Of a stretch of DNA of 10,000 bases, positions 1-5,983 are shown in pieces. The stretch covers positions 1-10,000 of the forward strand of contig JAWQFJ010018442.1 in assembly GCA_034096865.1 (NCBI GenBank), written 5' to 3'. How positions within the stretch are numbered: position 1 is the first letter of the stretch; each line of letters starts with the position of its first letter. Source of the stretch: Theodoxus fluviatilis. Its lineage: Eukaryota; Mollusca; Gastropoda; Cycloneritida; Neritidae. The translations under genes and the position numbers were made by a program. The notes beneath the pieces are model-generated. The model saw only the letters and a program-made list of their open reading frames with translations, did no database searches and was not told where the DNA came from.

Positions 1-23
1 GACCTTTTCTCTTGACCCTGCAG

Positions 24-201
24 GAGAACGGCCACCTGATAGCGGAGTACAAGACAGACACCAACGTGCCCAGTCAGACCATTGCGTACCCGCAGTTCGA
101 GCTGAATGACGGGAAGTATCACGTGGTCAGGTTCATGCGCAACGCCAACAATGCCACGCTCATCCTGGACGACAAGAAAGCCCGGACCAACTCGCACCTC
201 A
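24..201 (+). CDS. NRXN1: Neurexin exon A: first part of the last LNS (laminin G) domain
   Basis: This internal exon encodes about 59 residues of the membrane-proximal LNS domain of a neurexin, a presynaptic adhesion receptor whose last LNS domain binds neuroligins, LRRTMs and cerebellins. The diagnostic stretch is [19 protein letters not shown], which matches the vertebrate neurexin motif [19 protein letters not shown] and keeps its N-glycosylation sequon (NAT). It is preceded by [14 protein letters not shown], equivalent to the strand that begins GKIGVKFN in vertebrates. A pyrimidine-rich acceptor ending CTGCAG lies just before the exon, which starts in phase 0. The donor is GTACGT after ...NSHL plus one base, so the exon exits in phase 1. 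A second GT four bases downstream would not match the phase of the next exon. The frame stays open far into the intron only because the intron is almost T-free. The family call is firm. Whether the gene is alpha-type cannot be seen because upstream exons are missing. Invertebrates generally carry a single neurexin gene. Confidence 0.9.
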
Positions 202-208
202 GTACGTA

Positions 209-1770
209 CAGGGAGGGAGGCAGGGAGGGAGGGAGGGAGGCAGGGAGGGAGGGAGAGAGGAGGGGAGGCAGGGAGGCAGGCAGGGAGGCAGGGAGGGAGG
301 GAGGGAGGCAGGGAGGGAGGCAGGCAGGCAGGCAGGCAGGGAGGAAGGGAGGGAGGCAGGGGAGGGAGGGAGGGAGGAAGGGGGAGGGAGGGAGGGAGTA
401 CGGAGGCAGGGAAGGAGGGAAGCAGGGAGGGAGGGAGGCAGGGGAGGGAGGGAGGGAGGGAGGCAGGGGAAGGAGGGAGGCAGGGAGGGGGGGGAGGGAG
501 GCAGGGAGGCAGGGAGGGGGGGGAGGGAGGGAGGCAGGCAGGGAGGGAGGGAGGGAGGCAGGGAGGGAGGAAGGGAGGAGGGGAGGCAGGGAGGAGGGAG
601 GGAGGAAGGGAGGGAGGCAGGGAGGCAGGGAGGGAGGAAGGGAGGAGGCAAGGCAGGGAGGGAGGGAGGAAGGGAGGCAGGGAGGGAGGGAGGGAGGGAG
701 GGAGGCAGGGAGGGAGGCAGGGAGGGAGGCAGGGAGGGAGGGCGGAAAGAAGAAGGAGAGGCAGGGAGGGAGGGATGGAAGGAGGGAGGGAAGCAGGGAG
801 GGAGGAAGGGAGGGAGGGAGGAGGGGAAGCAGGGAGGGAGAGAGGGAGGGAGGGAGGGAGCCAGGGAGGGAGGGAGGCAGGGAGGGGAGCAAGGGAGACA
901 GGGAGGGGAGGGAGGGAGCGAGGGAGGGAGCGAGGGAGGGAGGGAGGGAGCGAGGGAGGGGAGAGAGGCGGGAAGGGGGGAGGGAGGGAGGGAGGCAAGG
1001 AGGGAGAGAGGCAGGGAGAGAAGGAGGGAGGGAGGATACAGGGAGGGAGGGAGGATACAGGGAGGGAGGGAGGAGCGAGGGAGGAGGAGGGAGGGAGGGA
1101 GCGAGGGAGGGATTGAGGGAGGGAGGGACAGGAGGCAGGGAGGAGGCAGGGAGGGAACGACGGAGGGAGAGAGGGAGGAAGGGAGGGAGGAAGGGAGGGA
1201 GCGACGGAGGGAGGCAGGGAGGGAGGAACGCAGGGAGGGACGCAGGGAGGAAGCGACGGAGGGAGGCAGGGAGAGAGGGAGCGACGGAGGGAGAGAGGGA
1301 GGGAGGGAGCGACGGAGGGAGGGAGGAAGGGAGGGAGCCACGGATTGAGGGAGGCAGGGAGCGACGGAGGGAGGGAGGGAGCGACGGAGAGAGAGGGAAG
1401 GAGGGAGGATCGAGGGAAGGAGGGAGGGATGTCGCGAAGGAGGGAGCGAGGGAGCGACGGAGGGAGGGAGGGAGGGAGGGAGCGACGGAGGGAGGGAGCG
1501 AGGGAAGGAGGGAGGGAAGGAGGGAGGATCGAGGGAAGGAGGGAGGGAGGGAGGAAGGGAGGGAAGGAGTGAGGGAGGGAAGGAGGGGAGGCAGGGAGGG
1601 AACGACGGAGGGAGAGAGGGAGGGAGGGAGCGATGGAGGGAAGGAGGGAAGGAGGGAGCCACGGATTGAGGGAGGCAGGGAGGGAGGGAGGGAGCGACGG
1701 AGGGAGGGAGGGAGGGAGCGACGGAGGGAGGGAGGGAAGGAGGGAGGGAGGGAAGGAGGGAGGGAGGGAG
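209..1770 (+). repeat. (GGGA)n / GGGAGGCA purine-rich satellite-like array
   Basis: About 1.56 kb of imperfect tetranucleotide repeat, mostly GGGA with GGCA, GGAA and GCGA variants. The 5' part is rich in GGCA. From about 1150 onward GCGACGGA interruptions recur, so the array has sub-blocks of different age. The plus strand is nearly free of T, so stop codons almost never occur in it, and the complement is nearly free of A. This produces spurious open frames of several hundred codons (Arg-Glu-Gly-Gly on plus, Pro-Pro-Ser-Leu on minus). Many stretches, for example near 680-703, have four or more GGG runs with one-base loops, the classic G-quadruplex pattern. They lie on the transcribed RNA's own strand. 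Confidence 0.95.
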
Positions 1771-1776
1771 CGATTA

Positions 1777-2243
1777 TGGACGGACGGATGGATGGATGGA
1801 TGGATAGATGGAGGGGTGGATGGATGAATGGATAGGTAGGTGGATGGATGGATAAATGGATGGATGAATTAATGGATGAGTAGATATGTGGGTGGATGGA
1901 TGGATGGATGGATGGATGGATGGATGGATGGGTGTATGAGTGAGTAGGTGGATGGGTGGGTGGGTGGGTGGATAGATGGATGAATGGATGGATGGATGGA
2001 TGAATAGATGGGTGGATGGATGGTTGGGTATATGGATGGATAGATGGGTGGATGGATTGATGGATGAATGCCTGGAAGAATGCATGGATCGATGAATAGA
2101 TGGGTGGATGGATGGATGGTTGGGTATATGGATGGATAGATGGGTGGATGCATGGATGTATGAATGAATGGATAGATGGGCGGATGGATTGATGGATGAA
2201 TGCATGGAAGAATGCATGGATGGATGAATGGATTGATGGATGA
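1777..2243 (+). repeat. (GGAT)n array with internal duplications
   Basis: About 470 bp of imperfect GGAT/TGGA repeat with GGGT, GAAT and GTAT variants, directly following the GGGA array. Larger blocks are duplicated inside it. A segment starting near 2003 (AATAGATGGG...) reappears at 2095, 92 bp later. A block containing TGCATGGAAGAATGCATGGA near 2200 matches a diverged copy near 2069, about 132 bp earlier. The minus-strand Ile-His-Pro-Ser open frame across this array is a by-product of the repeat. Confidence 0.93.
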
Positions 2244-2288
2244 CTTCTACACAGACATTTCTCCACATGGATCTTCCTCTGTCGGCAG

Positions 2289-2490
2289 GCCAGCATGACA
2301 TTTTCAACAGACAGTCCGTCATCTACATCGGCGGTGTGAGGAAAGGGGCGGACATCACGCGTGGCTTCAACGGCATCATCGCAGGCGTCTACTTCAATGG
2401 ACTGCGCGTGCTGGACCAGGCGTCGGGCAAGATCAACACCGTCTGGCTTGGTGACGTCCACGAGGCCCCCCACCCCTTCTCCCTGCAGTT
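2289..2490 (+). CDS. NRXN1: Neurexin exon B: second part of the last LNS domain
   Basis: This exon encodes about 67 residues and completes the membrane-proximal LNS domain. [15 protein letters not shown] matches vertebrate QLTIFNSQATIIIGG, and [16 protein letters not shown] matches the FQGQLSGLYYNGLKVL strand pair. In rat neurexin-1beta the Ile and Asn of IFN are Ca2+ ligands at the partner-binding face. Both are kept here, immediately after the splice junction. The acceptor is a pyrimidine tract ending GGCAG, and entry in phase 1 completes an AGC codon with exon A. The donor is the near-ideal GTGAGT after CAGTT, so the exon ends in phase 2. Reading through the donor would stop at once (TTG TGA). 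A few extra plus-strand codons upstream of 2289 are intronic. The domain ends near GDVHEAP, where the stalk begins. Confidence 0.92.
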
Positions 2491-2519
2491 GTGAGTCCCC
2501 ACCCACCCCTCTCTCTCTG

Positions 2520-2522
<3 letters not shown>

Positions 2523-2550
<28 letters not shown>

Positions 2551-3017
2551 GTGTGTGTGTGTGTAGTGTGTGTGTGTGTGTGTGTAGTGTGTGTGTGTGT
2601 GTTGTGTGTAGTGTGTGTGTGGTGTGTGTGTGTGTGTATGTGTGTAGTGTGTGTGTAGTGTGTGTGTGGTGTGTGTAGTGTGTGTGTGTTGTGTGTGTGT
2701 TGTGTGTGTGTGTTGTGTGTGTAGTGTGTGTGTGGTGTGTGTAGTGTGTGTGTGTTGTGTGTGTGATGTGTGTGTGTTGTGTGTGTGTTGTGTGTGTGTT
2801 GTGTGTGTGTTGTGTGTGTGTAGTGTGTGTGTTGTGTGTGTGTGTAGTGTGTGTGTGTGTGTTGTGTGTGTATGTGTATGTGTGTGTAGTGTGTGTGTGT
2901 GTGTTGTGTGTGTGTATGTGTATGTGTGTGTGTTGTGTGTGTGTAGTGTGTGTATGTGTAGTGTGCGTGTGTGTGGTGTGTGTGTGTGTTGTGTGTGTGT
3001 ATGTGTATGTGTGTGTA
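2523..3017 (+). repeat. (GT)n microsatellite, interrupted
   Basis: About 495 bp of GT dinucleotide repeat interrupted by TAGTG, TTGTG and TATG variants. The interruptions recur: a TGTATGTGTATGTGTGTGT block appears three times between about 2868 and 3016, so parts have been duplicated as longer units. The Cys-Val open frames on plus and the Thr-His frame on minus are repeat artefacts. In the pre-mRNA this would be a long UG repeat next to a 5' splice site. Confidence 0.95.
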
Positions 3018-3072
3018 GGCGCGCGCGCGAGTGTTTGTCAGTGTGTAAATGTATACATGACCTTTGTCTGAT

Positions 3073-3123
3073 TGTTCATATGTTTGTCGCTCATGCCTGT
3101 GCAAAATCCCACACATATGAACA
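3073..3123 (+). repeat. 11-bp inverted repeat at the GT/CA junction
   Basis: TGTTCATATGT (3073-3083) and ACATATGAACA (3113-3123) are exact reverse complements separated by 29 bp. They sit at the centre of a larger mirrored arrangement of GT, GC, TAAATG and CA elements. Confidence 0.85.
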
Positions 3124-3328
3124 CACACGCACGCATTTAAGCACGCTCACACACGCGCGCGCTGACACACACAACACACACACACACACACACACCACAC
3201 CACGCACATGAAAAAACCCACACACACTACACACACACTACACACACACACACGAACAAGCTCACACACACCACACATAAAAACACACTGACACAGACAC
3301 AGACACAGACACACACACACTCACACCT
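3121..3328 (+). repeat. (CA)n microsatellite, interrupted
   Basis: About 210 bp of CA repeat with CACTACACA, CGCGCG and ACAGACACAG interruptions. It is the reverse complement of the type of sequence in the GT tract upstream, including the TAGTG-type interruptions, which appear here as CACTA near 3227 and 3237. Confidence 0.92.
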
Positions 3329-3469
3329 ATACATTCACTCGCACACAGATTATATTCAGTCACTCACACATGCTCATATTTACATCCACCCCCACCCCCT
3401 ACCCATACCCCTCACCCCCCGCACGTCCACCCTACACATGCCTCACTCAGCATCCCCTCTTCTCTCCAG

Positions 3470-3712
3470 CACGGGGCCTACGGTGGTCATACCCGAGTTG
3501 CCGAGCACTCGTCCCCCTGTGACTCCAGTTCCAACTGGGGTAGTGGGAACCATTCCTGGTTACACGGGGGGTGGAGGTTTCACCTGGGGTGGTGGTTCCA
3601 CGGCCGTTATTCCTGGAGGTCATGAGGGCACGGGTCTCATCCTACCCCTCAACAAACCCCCCGAGCCCGTCGTGGCTGCCGTCGTCGCGCCACCTGCAGG
3701 AGGAGGCCCAAG
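3470..3712 (+). CDS. NRXN1: Neurexin exon C: extracellular Pro/Gly/Thr-rich stalk
   Basis: This exon encodes 81 codons of low-complexity extracellular stalk between the last LNS domain and the membrane. The start is rich in Pro, Thr and Val (TGPTVVIPELPSTRPPVTPV), followed by a Gly/Thr segment with a single Trp (GGGGFTWGGG) and a Pro/Val/Ala end. Such Thr/Pro/Ser-rich stalks are O-glycosylated in vertebrate neurexins. No cysteine is present, unlike the vertebrate stalk with its Cys-bounded acidic loop. The acceptor is strong (CTCTTCTCTCCAG) and one base completes a TTC codon from exon B. The donor is GTAAGG after CCAAG, in phase 2. Entry and exit phases are both 2 and the length is 243 nt, so skipping would keep the frame. 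Sequence similarity is weak. The call rests on frame continuity, good splice sites and position between the LNS and transmembrane exons. Confidence 0.75.
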
Positions 3713-3995
3713 GTAAGGGAGATAACTCCTAGATTTCTCTGTGTCTCTCCATAACAAGTGTTATTGGCATGGTGTCCTGGACCGTACCGATTCATGTTTT
3801 AGTCTGAGCTTTGAACACTGCTCAGACATTGTCGCATCCTCCCATTACTTCTCTGTGTCTCTGCATCGCGCGTGGTCTAGACATGATGGCCCTAAAGTCT
3901 ACTTTGTCCAGGAGCACACTTAAAACTGCAACATACGGCCGGAACTGCTTGATAGCCCCCTCCTCAGATGGAACCCCTGGCTGCTTGGACGTTCG
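3713..3995 (+). other. Intron sequence without recognisable elements
   Basis: The first part of the intron between the stalk and transmembrane exons. It is ordinary mixed-composition sequence. Short open frames on both strands here (60 to 66 codons) have no recognisable motifs, and I do not consider them genes. Confidence 0.6.
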
Positions 3996-4395
3996 GGGCC
4001 TGCTGCTGTAGCTCAACCAGGGGCCTGCTCCAGTAGCTCAACCAGGGGCCTGCTGCAGTAGCTCAACCAGGGGCCTGCTCCAGTAGTTCAACCAGGGGCC
4101 TGCTGCAGTAGCTCAGCCAGGGGCCTGCTCCAGTAGCTCAGCCAGGGGCCTGCTCCAGTAGCTCAGCCAGGGGCCTGCTCCAGTAGCTCAACCAGGGGCC
4201 TGCTGCAGTAGCTCAACCAGGGGCCTGCTGCAGTAGCTCAACCAGGGGCCTGCTGCTGTAGCTCAACCAGGGGCCTGCTGCAGTAGCTCAACCAGGGGCC
4301 TGCTGCTGTAGCTCAACCAGGGGCCTGCTGCTGTAGCTCAACCAGGGGCCTGCTGCAGTATCTACACCAGGTTCCTGCTGCTGTAGCTCAACCAG
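3996..4395 (+). repeat. 25-bp minisatellite, 16 units without length change
   Basis: Sixteen head-to-tail units of exactly 25 bp, with consensus GGGCCTGCTGCAGTAGC followed by TCAACCAG. Only a few positions vary. Positions 10-12 are GCA (units 3, 5, 9, 10, 12, 15), CCA (units 2, 4, 6, 7, 8) or GCT (units 1, 11, 13, 14, 16). Units 5-7 share a G at position 21, which points to local duplication. Unit 4 has one private change at position 17. Unit 15 has changes near its end (TATCTACACCAG) and unit 16 begins GTTCC, the usual degeneration at an array edge. Because 25 is not a multiple of 3, the array has no coding periodicity. Confidence 0.97.
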
Positions 4396-4635
4396 GGGCG
4401 GCCCCTACCAGTCTAAGAGGCCACCAGGGGGCATCGGGACAGGGGCAGATCACTCAGATCGAACCGTGCATTCCAACCGCCCCGGTAGATCCAGCGCAAC
4501 CCATGCACACCAAGAGACTGGTCGCCAAACGCCATTGAATTTCAAGTCTTTAATAATCCAATAATTCATATTATCAGTTGTTTATTTTGTATGTTTCTGT
4601 TTGATTCAGTAAAGCCTGACCACTGTACGTAAGAC
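4396..4635 (+). other. Intron sequence between minisatellite and SINE
   Basis: A GC-rich half directly after the array gives way to an AT-rich half with TTATTTTGTATGTTTCTG. I see no gene or repeat family that I can name. Confidence 0.5.
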
Positions 4636-4906
4636 TCCGTGGGCGAGAGGTCAGCACACTTGACCTACAGTCGCTTGCGGCTGACGGGTGCGGCGTTCGA
4701 AGGTGCCCAGAGTCTGGAGTTGCATCCTTGGGCAAGGGGCTTTACTCACATTGCTTCTCCCCACCCAGGAGTAAAACGGGTACCTGTGAGAGCTGAGCGG
4801 GAAAACTGTGAAATCTAACTTTAGCGCGTTCATCTGCAACCTAGTTGCATGCTCCCCAGGAAGTTGAGATGGTGTTAGAGTAATAAAAAGAGCTAGTCCG
4901 ATGACA
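4636..4906 (+). mobile_element. tRNA-derived SINE, probably complete head and core
   Basis: The left end, CCGTGGGCGAGAGGTCAGCA, looks like a decayed tRNA-type A-box region (compare GTGGCGCAGTGGTTAGCA in many SINEs). It is followed about 50 bp later by GCGTTCGAAGG, a B-box-like GTTCGA (4695-4700). Next comes a core near 4719-4790 with CCTTGGGCAAGG, CTTTACTCACATTGCTTCTC and CCCAGGAGTAAAACGGGTAC. I recall this kind of core from SINEs of molluscs and other marine invertebrates, but I cannot name the family. The 3' part ends in AATAAAAAG and then a 23-nt G run rather than an A tail. I find no clear target-site duplication. The element is non-autonomous and would have depended on a LINE reverse transcriptase. 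It lies in the host gene's sense orientation. Confidence 0.7.
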
Positions 4907-4929
4907 GGGGGGGGGGGGGGGGGGGGGGG
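4907..4929 (+). repeat. Poly(G) run of 23
   Basis: Twenty-three consecutive G residues directly after the 3' end of the SINE-like sequence. Uninterrupted G runs this long are uncommon and prone to length error in both replication and sequencing. Confidence 0.9.
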
Positions 4930-5019
4930 CATTGTGTGCGGTTTGAGCATCCATCAATGGTTGGAAATGTCGCAATATGAAAAAGAGCATCTTAACGTGT
5001 GTGCGTGTGTGTGATGCAG

Positions 5020-5266
5020 GGCTGGTGCAGTGCTGGGAACCGTCCTGGGCGTCCTGGCTTTGGCCTCGGGATTGATGTGGGCGCTGTACAAGTGCAAGCC
5101 AGGCTGGTGCACCTGTCTCAAGCCAGCCACGGGCGCCCCACTCAGCATCTCAGCCCCCCGCCCCGCCACCAACCTCGGCGCCGTCACGGCTGCGGGAGGA
5201 GCAGGGGCAGGAGGAGCAGGAGCGGGAGCCGGAGGAGCCGGAGGAGCAGGAGCGGGAGGAGCCAAG
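5020..5266 (+). CDS. NRXN1: Neurexin exon D: transmembrane helix and juxtamembrane tail
   Basis: This exon encodes the single membrane anchor. AGAVLGTVLGVLALASGLMW followed by ALY gives an uncharged hydrophobic span of about 22 residues, with the basic stop-transfer KCK right after it. It corresponds to vertebrate [29 protein letters not shown] lines up with AMYKYR. The cytoplasmic side continues PGWCTCLKPATG, with three Cys within eight residues that could be palmitoylated (inference). It then becomes a Gly/Ala-rich run (GGAGAGGAGAGAGGAGG) of low complexity. The acceptor ends GTGATGCAG and is GT-rich with a poor pyrimidine tract. A CTTAAC branch-like motif lies about 25 bp upstream. One base completes an AGG codon with exon C, and the donor is GTAGGC after AAG, in phase 0. 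At 247 nt the exon is not frame-neutral, so skipping would remove the anchor and shift the frame. Confidence 0.87.
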
Positions 5267-5983
5267 GTAGGCCGCTTGCTTGGCTTGCGTCCCCTTGTGA
5301 AGCGATGGAGTTGTTTTGATGTAAATGCTCGCATTTCTTGCGGCGTGGTGTTTCACCCTTTCGCTGTCATGTCTTGTTCATCTCTGTGAATGAAGACCTG
5401 TCTCGGTTTGGGATCTTGTGGTAGGAGTGGTCATCACTTCATTTGCATTTGTGTGTCACGTGGCTCTCCGTTGAGTTGCAGTTCATGTGATTTATACATT
5501 TTCTTTGGAATTTACAGAATACTCTCTCGTTCACTGCTTTGCTGGAATGAATTCCTACTTTGCGAAATTTTTAGTGTTTTTGGTGTCTGTTTCGTTGAAG
5601 CACATCTTGATTTTGGTTTTTAATTTATCTTCTTGAGAATCACATTCTCTGCAGATACGCACCTTCAACTTTATGAGTCCCTTCTGTGTCTTACATTCAG
5701 CAAAAAAAATATACTGTTCAGATCAACATATAAAACCGATGCTCATTGAACTGAAAGAAATTTCAAAGCATTAGGAAAGCTGTCACCTCGAAGCCGGGAA
5801 AAAATTCGGCTGGATCTGCAGCACTGGTCATATGGCGCGAAAATGCTATACCCCTGTAACTGTGGCGTCATCCTATCCCAAATGACGCCAACGCACTCGC
5901 TGTATGTGCGCTTGAAATCTTGCCTGTGGTGACATACCAATGCATGTCTGGCGTGGGGGCATGCTGATTCTGAACCACAATGT
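5267..5983 (+). other. Intron sequence without a gene
   Basis: The first 720 bp of the intron between exons D and E. The part up to about 5640 is T-rich and otherwise plain. Around 5760-5940 the sequence looks like unique or dispersed-repeat DNA. It contains a 9-bp inverted repeat, TGGCGTCAT (5863-5871) and ATGACGCCA (5882-5890). Short open frames here carry no recognisable domain. Confidence 0.5.

Larger units (their letters stand above)
202..2288 (+). other. Intron at the neurexin SS4 position
   Basis: This intron runs from GTACGT to an acceptor ending TCGGCAG and joins two exons in phase 1. In vertebrate neurexins the alternatively spliced segment 4 lies between ...ERYPA and GRQLTIFNSQ. 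Here the flanking residues are ...TNSHL and S-QHDIFNRQ, so the intron is at the same place in the protein. Apart from about 45 bp before the acceptor, it consists entirely of (GGGA)n and (GGAT)n arrays. I see no credible cassette exon inside it. The intron limits are read from the sequence and the SS4 equivalence comes from family knowledge. Confidence 0.8.
2491..3469 (+). other. Intron between the LNS exon and the stalk exon
   Basis: This phase-2 intron of 979 bp has a GTGAGT donor and a TCCCCTCTTCTCTCCAG acceptor. It is dominated by a (GT)n tract beginning about 30 bp after the donor and a (CA)n tract in its second half. A C-rich stretch (about 3385-3435) precedes the acceptor. I see no other gene in it. 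Confidence 0.85.

Noticed and set aside
206..207. Alternative exon A donor four bases downstream (GTACAG)
   Set aside because: It would give phase 2, which does not match the exon B entry phase, and it would shift the frame of a conserved domain.
12..1835. 607-codon plus-strand open frame rich in Arg, Glu and Gly
   Set aside because: Only its first 60 codons are the real LNS exon. The rest is the T-poor GGGA array, which cannot form stops, and a phase-matched splice donor lies at 202.
202..2288. Hidden SS4 cassette exon inside the A-B intron
   Set aside because: I found no non-repetitive stretch flanked by an acceptor and a donor in the right phases.
119..2506. 795-codon minus-strand Pro/Ser/Leu and Ile/His open frame
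   Set aside because: It is the complement of the same repeats and runs antisense through both conserved LNS exons. It has no domain or non-repetitive body.
2433..3128. His/Thr-rich minus-strand and Cys/Val-rich plus-strand open frames
   Set aside because: They are direct translations of GT/CA dinucleotide repeat.
3996..4395. Possible CRISPR array
   Set aside because: The 25-bp units are directly adjacent with no spacers, and the context is a eukaryotic intron.
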